A stretch of 38,142 nucleotides of DNA from a bacterium (GCA_021788105.1 JAJYKZ010000010.1:1-38142); one strand, 5' to 3'. Shown: positions 12,944 through 22,177, counted from the first letter of the stretch. The notes: a model not told the origin generated them from the letters alone. Translations and numbers: made by a program.

Positions 12944-15169
12944 TTACTTCTCAAACTTGCATTCCTTGCTGGAGCATTTCACTTTGCCTTTGGCGGCGAA
13001 GACCAGGAGCGATCCGCACTTGGGACAAGTCTCGCCGGTCGGTTTGTTCCAGACAGCAAAATTACAATCCGGAAATCTGTTGCAGCCGTAAAACAATCGG
13101 CCTTTTTTGGATTTTCTTTCCACAATTTCTCCCACACTGCATTTGGGACACTTTACTCCGGTCTTTTTTTCAATTCGTTTGATGTTTTTGCATTCCGGAT
13201 AATTGGAACAGCCCAAGAAACTGCCGAACTTTCCGCGTTTCACCACCATCGGCGCTCCGCAGATTTCGCAGATGACGCCTTTGTGTTCTTCGGCTTCCGC
13301 TTTTTCTTCGGCGGTCTTCTCTGTATGTTTGCAAGTAGGATAGTTGGAACAGGCGATGAATTTTCCGAAGCGGCCAAATTTGACGATCAGCTCGCCGCCG
13401 CACTCCGGACATTTGCGATCCAGTTTTTCCTGATAGTCTTCCTTTTTAACTTCCTTGGTTTTTTCCGCCAGATTTTTATGGAACGGTCCGTAAAAATCAC
13501 GAATGACCGGCACCCATTCTCTTTTTCCTTCGGCGATGGCGTCGAAATCTTCTTCGATCGTGGCGGTGAATTTCGTGTTGACGATATCCGGGAAGTGATC
13601 GACCAAAAGATCACTCACCAGTGTTCCGATTTCCAATGGATATAATCTTTTCTCTTCATTTTTATCGACGTACTTTCTTTCGATAATCGTGGAAATAGTT
13701 GGGGCATAAGTCGACGGTCGGCCGATGCCGTTTTCTTCCAAAACTTTAACGAGTGTCGCTTCGCTGTAACGCGGGGGAGCGGAAGTGAATTTTTGATTGG
13801 ATATTACATCGACTAAATTCAAATCATTTCCGATTTCAAGCGGCGGCAAAATATTTTCTTCTGTTACTTCGCCATAAACTTTCAAATAGCCGTCGAAAAT
13901 CAAGGTCGAGCCGTTGGCGCGCACCAAATATTTATTCTCTTTATTTTCTGCCGCAATATCCACTTTGACTGAAGCGAATTTGGCCGGCTGCATCTGGCAG
14001 GCGATCATCCGGTTCCAAATCAAGCGATACAATTTATATTGATTGGCATCAAGCGCTTCTTTAAGATCGTCGGGAGTCTTTTCCGGATAGGCCGGCCGGA
14101 TAGCTTCATGCGCTTCTTGCGCGCCTTTCGATTTGGTTTTGTAAAATCTCGGATTTTCCAGTGCGTATTCCTTGCCGAATCGGGAAGTGATCACTTTCTG
14201 GGCGGCGAGCATTGATTCCATGGAAAGATTGACCGAGTCGGTTCGCATGTAAGTGATGCGGCCTTCTTCATAAAGTTTCTGGGCGATCGACATTGTTTGC
14301 TTGGATGAAAATCCCAAACTGTTGATGGCGGCTTGCTGCAAAGTGGAGGTTGTGAACGGCGCGGGCGGCGTGCGCAAAGTTTCTTTTTTGGCGACGTCGG
14401 AAACTTTATACGTTGCGCCTTTGAGATCGGCTAAAATTTCATCAGCTGTTTTTTTGTCAGTGATGATTGTCTGGCGCGTTTTATAATCGCCGGCAAAAAG
14501 TTTGAGTGTGACGGTCTTTTCAATTTTTCCGCCGTTCTTTTCGGCAAGTGTCGCTTCAAACTCTTGGGCGGAATCTTCAGTCTTTAGTCTTAAATTGATT
14601 GTCCAAAATTCTTCCGATTTGAAATTCTGAATTTCTTTTTCCCGTTCCACGATCAGGCGCAGCGCAACCGACTGAACGCGCCCGGCCGAGAGTCCGCGGC
14701 GGACTTTTTTCCAAAGAAAGGGAGAAAGCTCGTAACCAACCAAGCGGTCCAAAACACGGCGCGCCTGTTGGGCGTCGACCAAATGCAAATCAATTTTTCT
14801 CGGATTTTCCAACGCTTTTTCGATGGCGCCTTTGGTAATTTCGTGAAAAACAATTCTTTGTATTTCTTTTTCGTTGAGTCCCAAGGCCGTTACCAAATGC
14901 CAGGAGATCGCTTCTCCTTCGCGGTCTTCGTCAGTCGCCAGGATCACGCCTTCGGCTTGGTTAGCCAGTTCTTTCAGTTCTTCGACGCGCGGCTTGGCTT
15001 TGGCGGGAATAGTGTAATCCGGTTCGAAGTCATGCTCAATGTCAATGCCCATCTTTTTGGCGGGCAGGTCGCGCACATGGCCGTAGGAAGATTTGACTTT
15101 GTAGTTTTTTCCCAAAAACTTGCCTATGGTTTTGGCTTTGGTTGGAGACTCTACGATGACTAATTTCAT
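12944..15169 (-). CDS. topA: DNA topoisomerase I
   Basis: Type IA topoisomerase that relaxes negative supercoils. The 741-residue protein has an N-terminal TOPRIM domain (KLVIVESPTKAKTIGKFLG, then ATDEDREGEA with Asp80, Asp82 and Glu84) and the catalytic tyrosine in GRITYMRTDSVN (Tyr307). From about residue 590 there are four C-terminal Cys4 zinc modules (CPEC, CEIC, CPKC, CPKC starts). Length and order are typical. A TATAAT box (plus-strand ATTATA at 15182-15187) overlaps the end of dprA, leaving a 12-base gap to the ATG. The gene may be read from this promoter and from dprA. Confidence 0.96.
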   Translation of the reverse strand: MKLVIVESPTKAKTIGKFLGKNYKVKSSYGHVRDLPAKKMGIDIEHDFEPDYTIPAKAKPRVEELKELANQAEGVILATDEDREGEAISWHLVTALGLNEKEIQRIVFHEITKGAIEKALENPRKIDLHLVDAQQARRVLDRLVGYELSPFLWKKVRRGLSAGRVQSVALRLIVEREKEIQNFKSEEFWTINLRLKTEDSAQEFEATLAEKNGGKIEKTVTLKLFAGDYKTRQTIITDKKTADEILADLKGATYKVSDVAKKETLRTPPAPFTTSTLQQAAINSLGFSSKQTMSIAQKLYEEGRITYMRTDSVNLSMESMLAAQKVITSRFGKEYALENPRFYKTKSKGAQEAHEAIRPAYPEKTPDDLKEALDANQYKLYRLIWNRMIACQMQPAKFASVKVDIAAENKENKYLVRANGSTLIFDGYLKVYGEVTEENILPPLEIGNDLNLVDVISNQKFTSAPPRYSEATLVKVLEENGIGRPSTYAPTISTIIERKYVDKNEEKRLYPLEIGTLVSDLLVDHFPDIVNTKFTATIEEDFDAIAEGKREWVPVIRDFYGPFHKNLAEKTKEVKKEDYQEKLDRKCPECGGELIVKFGRFGKFIACSNYPTCKHTEKTAEEKAEAEEHKGVICEICGAPMVVKRGKFGSFLGCSNYPECKNIKRIEKKTGVKCPKCSVGEIVERKSKKGRLFYGCNRFPDCNFAVWNKPTGETCPKCGSLLVFAAKGKVKCSSKECKFEK

Positions 15170-15182
15170 AAAAAATTTAAAA

Positions 15183-16277
15183 TTATAGTAAAATGTAATT
15201 CTGTCCGCCGATATTTTTCACCCAGCCTTTCATTTCCATCAACGCCAGATTTCCGGCGGCAGTTGCAGTTCCCAGTTTAGAGAGTTTTGCGATATTGTCA
15301 ATGTGAAGCGGATCAGCACCCAGGATTTGCAATAAAATTTCTTCTTCTTTGTTTTCCGGAATTTTGGGAATGGCGCCGGAATTTTTTGATTTTTCGTCCA
15401 AATTCAGTTCCTCCAAAATATCTTTGACATTAGTTACAATTTTAGCACCATTTCTTAGCAGGCCATGGGCGCCGGCTGATTGCGCAGAAAAAATAGAACC
15501 AGGCACGGCGAAAACTTCGCGATTAAACTCCAATGCCAGCGCGGCCGTGATGAGTGAACCGCTTTTTTCTCCCGCTTCAATGACAAGCGTGCCCAACGAC
15601 AATCCGGCAATTATTCGATTGCGAGCGGGAAAATTACCGGGTGCCGCCGAAGTGTCCGGCGGAAATTCACTCACGAGCGCTCCATTGTCAACTATTTCTC
15701 GGGAAAGGCTGAAGTTGGTCCGCGGAGCAATATTTTTATCTTCCAAACTATTTCCCAAGACTGCGACTGTTTTTCCGCCCGCATCCAAAGCGCCGCGGTG
15801 GGCAACGGCATCGATTCCCAAAGCCATCCCGCTTACGACTGTGACACCTGCTCCGGCCAAGTCGCGAGCCAAAGAAGTCGCGGCTTGCGCGCCGTAAGAA
15901 GTGAATTTTCGCGAACCGACGATTGAGATCATGGGTGCGCTGTTTAAATCAAAATTTCCCTTCTTATATATAATGTAGGGAGGATTGGGAATTTCTTTCA
16001 AGAATCGGGGATAAGCCGGATCATCCAGTATAATTATTTCGATTCTTTCTTTTTCTAATTTTTCCCATTCCTGGTCGGGATCGATTGTTTTTCTTTCTTG
16101 GGACAATTTTTCACTGATGACATTGCCAACTTTGCTGGCTTTCAGGTCGGAAAGGCCGGCGCGCCAGATATTTTCCGGCGAATCGAAAAAATTAAGAAGG
16201 ATTTTCATCCGTTGCGAACCGAGGCCGTTGATTTTATTGAGCGCGTTTAAATATTCGAGTTGATTTTTGTTTCGCAT
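15183..16277 (-). CDS. dprA: DNA-processing protein DprA
   Basis: Loads RecA onto incoming single-stranded DNA during natural transformation. The protein has 364 residues. The N-terminal helix-hairpin-helix-like region (LNKINGLGSQRMKILLNFF, about residues 11-30) precedes the extended Rossmann domain (about 110-320) with ISIVGSRKFTSYG, VSGMALGIDAVAHRGAL, FPARNRIIAGLS and IEAGEKSGSLITA. A C-terminal winged helix follows. topA lies 14 bases downstream, an arrangement seen in many bacteria. A partial comEC at the window's right end supports natural competence. Confidence 0.95.
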   Translation of the reverse strand: MRNKNQLEYLNALNKINGLGSQRMKILLNFFDSPENIWRAGLSDLKASKVGNVISEKLSQERKTIDPDQEWEKLEKERIEIIILDDPAYPRFLKEIPNPPYIIYKKGNFDLNSAPMISIVGSRKFTSYGAQAATSLARDLAGAGVTVVSGMALGIDAVAHRGALDAGGKTVAVLGNSLEDKNIAPRTNFSLSREIVDNGALVSEFPPDTSAAPGNFPARNRIIAGLSLGTLVIEAGEKSGSLITAALALEFNREVFAVPGSIFSAQSAGAHGLLRNGAKIVTNVKDILEELNLDEKSKNSGAIPKIPENKEEEILLQILGADPLHIDNIAKLSKLGTATAAGNLALMEMKGWVKNIGGQNYILL

Positions 16278-16325
16278 TGATTTTTATTGCTGAGCATATT
16301 GTGAATGTTAACATAATTTTAATAT

Positions 16326-16500
16326 TTGACAAAAAACAGAAATACTGTTACGCTTCAGCGTTAGTGTAAAAATATAGAAAATGAGATTGGTTTTCGCAAT
16401 CTCGTTCGTAAGTTCGAAAGCGAGACATCCTCCTTAGTTTTGCAAGTAGAGTAAGAGTATTTTTATGTGATAATTCACAACAAAGATGCCACTTGCGCGC
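16326..16500 (+). promoter_or_regulatory. Structured spacer between dprA and pth, possible ncRNA or leader
   Basis: The 270-base gap holds several foldable elements and no convincing gene. A TTGACA is at 16326-16331 with a weak TACGCT 17 bases later. ACGC-TTCA-GCGT forms a small hairpin at 16350-16361. GAGATTG/CAATCTC forms a 7-bp stem, and its 3' arm overlaps a second stem made from TCTCG-TTCG and CGAA-AG-CGAGA, so the two are mutually exclusive. TGTGA-TAAT-TCACA is a further palindrome. On the minus strand this is the 5' region of dprA. Confidence 0.35.
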
Positions 16501-16520
16501 GGGATTGCGGAAAGCAAAAG

Positions 16521-16550
16521 AAAAAAACCGCCGATCGGCGGCCTTTTTTA
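16521..16550. terminator. Bidirectional terminator after pth
   Basis: CCGCCGATCGGCGG at 16528-16541 is a perfect self-complementary stem flanked by A7 on the left and T6 on the right, so it serves both strands. It ends the leftward LCP-pth transcript. Confidence 0.88.
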
Positions 16551-17096
16551 TTTCATAAAATTTTTTATTTCATTCAAAATATCTTTCTCGATATTTTTTA
16601 TTTTTTCCATTTCTTCTTCCGAAAATTTTCCCAGCACGAAATCATGAGCGCCGAGGCGGCATTTGATCACGCCTTCGTTGGTAGCCTCGCCGATGCCGAC
16701 GCGGATGCGGCGGAATTTTTGCGTTCCGATTTTTTCAATAATGTCTTCGATGCCGTGATGGCCGGCCGAAGAGGAGTCGGTGGCAACTTTATATTTTCCG
16801 ACGGCAATATCCAAATCATCCTGGACCACCAAAATATCATCGGGCGTGAGTTTATAAAAATCCAAAATCGTCCGAGCGGAATCGCCCGATAGATTCATAA
16901 ATGTTTGCGGCTTTACGAGAAGAATTTCCTTTCCCTCAATCTGGTTCTTGGAAATTTCAGCATCGAATTTTTTGTTGAATTCAAAATCGGGAAAATTCCA
17001 AGCTTCTTTTATCTTGTCAATAAACATAAAACCGATGTTGTGGCGGGTGTTTTCATATTCCTTGCCCGGATTGCCGAGACCCATAATGACTTTCAT
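16548..17096 (-). CDS. pth: Peptidyl-tRNA hydrolase
   Basis: Frees tRNA from peptidyl-tRNA dropped by stalled ribosomes. The 182-residue protein is of normal length. It begins MKVIMGLGNPGKEYENTRHNIGFMFID with the catalytic His at residue 19 and the conserved Asn10. FMNLSGDS, DDLDIAVGKYK and GHHGIEDIIEKIGTQKFRRIRVGIG are all standard. It lies 17 bases after the LCP gene on the minus strand and overlaps the terminator at its stop. Confidence 0.96.
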   Translation of the reverse strand: MKVIMGLGNPGKEYENTRHNIGFMFIDKIKEAWNFPDFEFNKKFDAEISKNQIEGKEILLVKPQTFMNLSGDSARTILDFYKLTPDDILVVQDDLDIAVGKYKVATDSSSAGHHGIEDIIEKIGTQKFRRIRVGIGEATNEGVIKCRLGAHDFVLGKFSEEEMEKIKNIEKDILNEIKNFMK

Positions 17097-17113
17097 AAAA
17101 TTGAAATTTAAAA

Positions 17114-18727
17114 TTATTTGAGCAAATCAATGTATTCCTGACTGTCCTGCGCGTTCGTAAAATCCTGCACACTGTCTTCATTCATATTATACTTCGGCGG
17201 CAAATCATTTCCAATTCCAGCAACAATGTCAATGTCTTTGCCGGAGGCCAGGCTTTGAATGTCAAATGGAATGTCGTAAGTCGCTTTGGCCGGCAATTTG
17301 GCAATCAAATCGTTGAGAGTGAAAGGTTTGTTGCCGTCCGTCAGGTCATAGGCGGTGGTTGTGTCGGACGGAAGAATGTTTTTGTCATTGATCACAATGA
17401 CGTTTTTATATCCCAAGTCATTGACCAGCAAATTTTTTATTTTGGAAACTATCTGGCTGTCGCCGCTTTGATTGACGAGGGCGATGTAGGCATTTTCCTG
17501 CGCAATCTCTGTCTGATTGCGGCTTAACGCGTTTAGGTCAAAAATATTTTTCGCCAGATTTTGAATCTCGCTGTAATTTCCCATTCCGACGCGGGGAATG
17601 AGCACGAACGCATTAATATTTCCATAGGGCACATGGGAAACTTTCAAAAGGCTGTTTTTGTTCCAGGCATCAACCACGGAAGTCGCGATGTTTTGCGTGT
17701 CCAGTTTTTTGGAAAGTTCCAGAAAGCTTTCAAATTCTTGCGGCCTGATGTTGGTGCGTATGTCGTTTCCCAAAGCGTTGAAAAGATTGTTAAGAGCTAT
17801 AACATTCAAAAGCGTATCGGCAGAAAATATTTTGTCCTTAGTTGCCTGGAGGATTTGTTGTTGGCGGTGCGCCCGGCCGAAATCACCTTGCGGGTCATCG
17901 TGTCTTTCACGGGCATATTGCAGGGCGGTCGCGCCGTCGAGATGCTGCAAACCTTTTTTGAGTGAAAAAACTTCGTAACTGTAATTCGGTCCCGGATAGC
18001 GGGTGTCCAAGATGTCGCGCCCATTCATCACATTGACGCCGCCGACCGCGTCGATCACTTCTTTGAATCCGGAAAAATCCAAAATAGCGTAATAGTCGAT
18101 ATCGAGCGAAGTGATATTTTTTACGGTATCGATAAGCGGCTGCACGGCTTCGTCGGTGTTGTTGGAATTGTTTGTTTTATCCAGGCCGTATTGATAGACG
18201 GCGTTGATTTTGGTGTGAAGATTTGTTTGAGGAATCTCGACATAGAGATCGCGCGGAATGGAAAGGAGCGCCACTTGATCAGTCTTGGTGTTGATGCTGG
18301 CGATCATTATGGTGTCGGTCAGATTGGGACCGGGATTGCCTTTGCCGCCGATGCCCAGAAGCAAGATATTGATCCGTCCGCTGGCCATCCCTTTCAGGTT
18401 TATCGGCTGGGAACTTGCCAGTGTTGCGACAGTTTCTTTTACGGTGCTGATGAAAGAATTCTGATCGGAACTTTGGCTGCCGGAATTTATTTTTTGGCTG
18501 AAAGAATAAATCTTGTAAGCGACGAAAGATCCATAGGCGAGCGCGGCCAAAAGCAATGTTCCGATCGTCCAAAGAATAATTTTTTTGGCCAGCCGCCGTT
18601 TCGGACGGTAGAGCATGTGGTCGAAAGAGCCACGACGGGAACTGGCGGGATCGTAAAAATTTTCCTCGTGAAGAAAGTTGGGGGAGCCGGAATTGGAGAT
18701 GTCATTTTTTATTTTTCTTTTTATCAT
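17114..18727 (-). CDS. LytR-CpsA-Psr (LCP) family protein with LytR C-terminal domain
   Basis: Enzymes of this family transfer polymers from lipid carriers to the cell wall. From this ATG the protein has 537 residues. A cytoplasmic N terminus is followed by one transmembrane helix (about residues 50-70, KKIILWTIGTLLLAALAYG). The LCP domain (about 115-300) contains INILLLGIGGKG, DTIMIASINTKTDQVALLSIPRDLYVEIP and ATALQYARERHDDPQGDFGRAHRQQQ, with the Arg and Asp that bind the pyrophosphate lipid. A LytR_C domain (about 405-500) follows. A longer frame reaches a TTG at 18763, but the internal ATG is preferred. pth follows. Confidence 0.9.
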   Translation of the reverse strand: MIKRKIKNDISNSGSPNFLHEENFYDPASSRRGSFDHMLYRPKRRLAKKIILWTIGTLLLAALAYGSFVAYKIYSFSQKINSGSQSSDQNSFISTVKETVATLASSQPINLKGMASGRINILLLGIGGKGNPGPNLTDTIMIASINTKTDQVALLSIPRDLYVEIPQTNLHTKINAVYQYGLDKTNNSNNTDEAVQPLIDTVKNITSLDIDYYAILDFSGFKEVIDAVGGVNVMNGRDILDTRYPGPNYSYEVFSLKKGLQHLDGATALQYARERHDDPQGDFGRAHRQQQILQATKDKIFSADTLLNVIALNNLFNALGNDIRTNIRPQEFESFLELSKKLDTQNIATSVVDAWNKNSLLKVSHVPYGNINAFVLIPRVGMGNYSEIQNLAKNIFDLNALSRNQTEIAQENAYIALVNQSGDSQIVSKIKNLLVNDLGYKNVIVINDKNILPSDTTTAYDLTDGNKPFTLNDLIAKLPAKATYDIPFDIQSLASGKDIDIVAGIGNDLPPKYNMNEDSVQDFTNAQDSQEYIDLLK

Positions 18728-18791
18728 CTTCTTTATAATATCAGGTTCCGGGCGGCAAACCAAACGCCCTTGGACAAAGGCAGAAACACCC

Positions 18792-18820
18792 TTGCTAAGC
18801 GTTGGATTTTGTGTTAGACT
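18792..18820 (+). promoter_or_regulatory. Promoter for lepB
   Basis: TTGCTA (18792-18797) and TAGACT (18815-18820) are 17 bases apart in the divergent spacer between the LCP gene and lepB. The -10 is followed by a 32-base leader. Confidence 0.5.
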
Positions 18821-18852
18821 CGAGGAGAATCAGTTAAAAATATTAAAACTAA

Positions 18853-19482
18853 ATGAGCGATCAAAATATGCAGAACAAGGCTGCCAACGACGAGCGCTAT
18901 TACGGCGTCGGCAGTTTTATTTTCGAGATAATAAAAATAGTCGTGCTGGCGTTTGTCATAATCTTCCCGATCAGGGTTTTTTTATTCCAGCCGTTTTTCG
19001 TCCAAGGCGCTTCGATGGAGCCGAATTTTGAAAACAACCAATACCTCATCGTCAACGAACTGGGCTACAAAACCACTGACGTCGGAATTGACGGCAACAC
19101 TTGGTTTACGGTTAGTCCGTTCAAGGAAGTCCAACGGCAAACCGTCATTGTTTTTCGGCCGCCGAAAGATCCCAGCCAGTTCTATATCAAAAGAGTGATC
19201 GGCTTGCCGGGAGAAAAAGTCCAGATCAAAGACGGCCAAGTCACGATCTATAATCCGCAGCATCCCAACGGTTTTGTTTTGGACGAAAGCGCCTATCTTT
19301 CTCTGGATGTCAAAACTTTGGGCGACATGACCGTGGAACTTAACAATGACCAATACTTTGTGATGGGAGATAATCGAATGTTCAGTTCCGATTCGCGCAG
19401 CTGGGGTCCGGTGCCGGCGGAAAATATCATCGGGAAAGTTGTCTTGCGGGCCTGGCCGCTTAATCAGCTCTCAGTATTCTAG
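18853..19482 (+). CDS. lepB: Signal peptidase I
   Basis: Membrane serine protease that removes signal peptides from exported proteins. It has 209 residues, with one N-terminal transmembrane helix (about 25-45) and the catalytic Ser54 in VQGASMEPNF. The general base is Lys113 in FYIKRVIGLPGEKV, and GDNRMFSSDSRSWGPV forms box E. It would process several secreted proteins encoded further right, including the LPXTG protein, the Cys-rich repeat protein and the sedolisin. Confidence 0.95.
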   Translation: MSDQNMQNKAANDERYYGVGSFIFEIIKIVVLAFVIIFPIRVFLFQPFFVQGASMEPNFENNQYLIVNELGYKTTDVGIDGNTWFTVSPFKEVQRQTVIVFRPPKDPSQFYIKRVIGLPGEKVQIKDGQVTIYNPQHPNGFVLDESAYLSLDVKTLGDMTVELNNDQYFVMGDNRMFSSDSRSWGPVPAENIIGKVVLRAWPLNQLSVF

Positions 19483-19579
19483 TTGATTTTTAAATTTTTC
19501 AGAAATGGTCGGTTTAAAAATTTTGATTTAAGAAATTATTTAAAAATTACAGAATTTAAAATTATAAAATTATATTCAT

Positions 19580-20989
19580 ATGCCCAGAAAAATTGCCAAG
19601 AAGTCCAAAAAAAATGCGGCGAAAAAATCCAAACCGGAAGCGAAAATAAAAGAACTCGAGCCGATTATGCTGCAGCCGCCGCGCGGAATGAAGGATATTT
19701 TGCCGGCAGACCAGCCATACTGGGAGCAGGCGCGGAGAGTCACGGAAAGGCTGGCGCGCGACTATGGTTTTTCCCGGATGGATACGCCGCTTGTGGAATA
19801 TACCAATTTGTTCGTTCGGGGCGTGGGAGAAGGGACTGACATTGTCGACAAGGAGATGTATAATTTCGTAACGCGCGGAGGGGACAAAGTTTCGCTTCGT
19901 CCGGAATTGACAGCGGGAAATTGCCGGGCTTACATCCAGCACGGGTTGCATCTTTCGCCCAAACCGGTCAAACTTTTTTCGACCGGTCCCGTTTATCGCT
20001 ATGACCGTCCGCAAGAAGGAAGATATCGAGAACACTATCAGGTAAATTACGATGCTTTTGGCGAGCAGGATCCGGTTCTGGACGCGCAGATGATTCAGGT
20101 GGCCTATCGCATTGTTCAGAATCTGGGGATTAAAGCGGTTCAAATTCAGGTAAATTCCATTGGTTGTCCGGTCTGCCGCAAAGAATACAAAGACCTTTTG
20201 GTCAATTATTTGGAATCGAAAAAGAACAAGCTTTGCCAAGATTGCAAAAGGCGGCTGGAAACCAACCCGTTGCGGGTTTTGGATTGCAAAGAAGACAAAT
20301 GCTCCCAAGTGGCGGCGGCCGCTCCGCAGTCGGTCGACCATCTTTGCGACGATTGCCGCACTCATTTCAAAAATCTTTTGGAATATTTGGATGAATTGGA
20401 TCTGCCTTATACCATCAATCCGCAACTGGTGCGCGGTTTGGACTATTACACTAAAACTGTTTTTGAAATATGGTCTGGCGAGGAAGACGGCCGAAAGTTT
20501 TCTTTGGGAGGCGGCGGCCGATATGACGGACTGGTTAAACTTTTGGGCGGAGAAAACACTCCGGCTATCGGTTTCGGACTGGGCATTGAAAGGTTGATAT
20601 TGGAGATGAAAAGAGTGCAGGCGAAACCCTATCGTGCGCCTCGGCCAAGAATATTTTTAGCGCAATTGGGAGATTTGGCCAAGAAAAAAAGTTTGAAGCT
20701 GTTTTCCGAATTGGAAAAGAATGGAATTCTGGTAGCGGAAAGTTTCGGACGCGGCAGTCTGAAAGCGCAGTTGCGGGTGGCGGACAGATTGGGAGTGGAA
20801 CTCACTTTGATTTTGGGTCAGAAAGAGGCCTTGGACAAAACTGTAATAATCAAAAATATGGCCAGCGGAGTTCAGGAAATCGTGAGTGTGGACAAATTGG
20901 TTGATATAGTAAAGAAGAAACTTAAAACCGACAACGTCATTACCTATCACGACAACGGCAATCACAACAATCATTCTGAGAATAAGTGA
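19580..20989 (+). CDS. hisS: Histidyl-tRNA synthetase
   Basis: Class II synthetase charging tRNA-His. It has 469 residues. The core begins at LQPPRGMKDILPADQP (residue 31), with motif 2 FSTGPVYRYDRPQEGRYREHYQVNYD and the histidine motifs LVRGLDYYTKTVFEI and GGGGRYDGL. A C-terminal anticodon domain is present. A Cys-rich insert (GCPVCR, LCQDCKRRL, LDCKEDKC and CDDC at about residues 195-260) resembles the zinc-type insert of many bacterial HisRS. The first ~28 residues are a Lys-rich tail; an ATG at 19667 would remove it and give the usual N terminus, so the start is uncertain. Confidence 0.95.
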   Translation: MPRKIAKKSKKNAAKKSKPEAKIKELEPIMLQPPRGMKDILPADQPYWEQARRVTERLARDYGFSRMDTPLVEYTNLFVRGVGEGTDIVDKEMYNFVTRGGDKVSLRPELTAGNCRAYIQHGLHLSPKPVKLFSTGPVYRYDRPQEGRYREHYQVNYDAFGEQDPVLDAQMIQVAYRIVQNLGIKAVQIQVNSIGCPVCRKEYKDLLVNYLESKKNKLCQDCKRRLETNPLRVLDCKEDKCSQVAAAAPQSVDHLCDDCRTHFKNLLEYLDELDLPYTINPQLVRGLDYYTKTVFEIWSGEEDGRKFSLGGGGRYDGLVKLLGGENTPAIGFGLGIERLILEMKRVQAKPYRAPRPRIFLAQLGDLAKKKSLKLFSELEKNGILVAESFGRGSLKAQLRVADRLGVELTLILGQKEALDKTVIIKNMASGVQEIVSVDKLVDIVKKKLKTDNVITYHDNGNHNNHSENK

Positions 20990-21005
20990 CAGAAAATATA
21001 ATCCA

Positions 21006-21350
21006 ATGGATATTTTTTGCAAAATTATCAACAAAGAAATTCCAGCTGAAATTATTTACGAAGACAGGGAGATTCTGGCGTTTAAAGATATTCATCCGGC
21101 CGCTCCGGTGCACATTCTGATCATACCCAAAAAACATATCGAGAGTGTCAATGTTCTGGCGGACAAAGATGCGGATTTGGTGGGAAAAATGATTTTAACA
21201 GCCAAGAAAATCGCCCAAGATTTGCAAATATCCGAAAAAGGGTATAAACTGCTAATTCGTACCGGTGAAGACGGAGGACAGGAGGTGCCGCATCTGCACT
21301 TGCACCTTATTGGCGGTGCCAGGCTGTATGAAGAAATAAGACCAGTGTAG
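21006..21350 (+). CDS. HIT family protein (HinT-like nucleotide hydrolase)
   Basis: Purine-nucleoside phosphoramidase of the HIT superfamily. The 114-residue protein begins DIFCKIINKEIPAEIIYED and ends with VPHLHLHLIGGARL, which carries the His-x-His-x-His triad and the extra upstream His. The length matches HinT. It lies 16 bases after hisS and may be co-transcribed. Confidence 0.94.
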   Translation: MDIFCKIINKEIPAEIIYEDREILAFKDIHPAAPVHILIIPKKHIESVNVLADKDADLVGKMILTAKKIAQDLQISEKGYKLLIRTGEDGGQEVPHLHLHLIGGARLYEEIRPV

Positions 21351-21389
21351 AATAATATATATTTAGTAATTCTAGATCGGAGGTTTTTT

Positions 21390-21644
21390 ATGATTGAGGT
21401 AAAAAAGAAAGATCGGGAAACGTCGGAAAGTTTGATCCGGCGGTTCAGCCGCAGAGTCCAGCAAAGCGGTGTTTTGGTGCATGCCAGAAAAACCAGATTC
21501 CGAACAGATGAAAAGAGCAGGCGCGAATTGCGCCAAGGGGCCATGTATAAGGCAAAAGTCAAAAAAGTTGTCGATCGTTTGAAAAAAATGGGCAAGTTTG
21601 ACGAAGAAAATTTTAAAAATGCAAAAAAGAAACTAATAAAATAG
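21390..21644 (+). CDS. rpsU: 30S ribosomal protein S21
   Basis: Small-subunit protein of 84 residues, slightly longer than the usual ~70. The S21 core (EVKKKDRETSESLIRRFSRRVQQSGVL...RRELRQGAMYKAK) spans residues 3-55, followed by a basic tail. A good ribosome site (ATCGGAGGT) precedes the ATG, one of few in this window. The YqeY-type gene follows one base later, a common pairing. Confidence 0.94.
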   Translation: MIEVKKKDRETSESLIRRFSRRVQQSGVLVHARKTRFRTDEKSRRELRQGAMYKAKVKKVVDRLKKMGKFDEENFKNAKKKLIK

Positions 21645-21645
21645 T

Positions 21646-22098
21646 ATGAGCCTAAAACAAAAGATTTTCGAAGATATGAAGCAAGCTATGAAAGCAGGAG
21701 ATGCGTCCAAGCGCGATACTCTTCGAATGCTTGATTCTATGATCAAAAATGCCGAAATAGACAAGATGAAAAAAGAAGAAGGGCTGTCGGATTCCGAAGT
21801 GCGGGAAGTGATCGCGCGCGCCATTAAACAGAGAAAAGACAGCGTGGCTCAATATGGCGCGGGCGGGCGGACGGATCTGGCGGAAAAAGAAAAAAAAGAG
21901 ATTGAAATCCTTTCCGTCTATATGCCAGCGCAGTTGAGCGAAGATAAAATTCGCGAAGCAGTCAAAGAAACGATTGCTCAAACAGGCGCATCAGGCAAGG
22001 CAGAAATTGGCAAGGTAATGGGCTCGGTGATGAGCAAGCTGAAGGGCCAAGCCGACGGAAACGCAGTCAGAAAGATTGTAGAGGAAGAACTGCAATAA
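21646..22098 (+). CDS. GatB/YqeY domain protein
   Basis: A 150-residue, mostly helical protein of the YqeY family, related to the tRNA-binding tail of GatB. The core is MSLKQKIFEDMKQAMKAGD, KRDTLRMLDSMIKNAEID, VIARAIKQRKDSVAQY and EIEILSVYMPAQLSEDKI, then AEIGKVMGSVMSKLKGQADG. The rpsU stop and this ATG are one base apart. The biochemical role is still unsettled for this family. Confidence 0.92.
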   Translation: MSLKQKIFEDMKQAMKAGDASKRDTLRMLDSMIKNAEIDKMKKEEGLSDSEVREVIARAIKQRKDSVAQYGAGGRTDLAEKEKKEIEILSVYMPAQLSEDKIREAVKETIAQTGASGKAEIGKVMGSVMSKLKGQADGNAVRKIVEEELQ

Positions 22099-22112
22099 AA
22101 AAAGCTCATATA

Positions 22113-22136
22113 AAAACCGCCTGCGGGCGGTTTTTT
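22113..22136 (+). terminator. Terminator after the rpsU-YqeY transcript
   Basis: AACCGCC-TGCG-GGCGGTT (22115-22132) is a 7-bp GC-rich stem followed by six T residues in total. Confidence 0.92.
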
Positions 22137-22177
22137 GGTTTTTCTGAAATATTTTTCATTTTCAATTTTATTACGGT

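Noticed and set aside
16365..16442. 26-codon minus-strand leader peptide behind AAGGAGG
   Set aside because: The ATG follows AAGGAGG with no gap, which is not a workable ribosome-site spacing; the short frame has no other support.
16466..16479. CRP-type site TGTGA-TAAT-TCACA
   Set aside because: The spacer is 4 bases, not 6, no CRP gene is visible, and the palindrome fits the AT-rich background.
16467..16892. 141-codon plus-strand frame over pth
   Set aside because: It is antisense to the conserved pth gene and crosses its terminator.
19562..20425. 287-codon minus-strand frame opposite hisS
   Set aside because: The plus strand is a complete histidyl-tRNA synthetase, and the minus frame has no start signals or family features.
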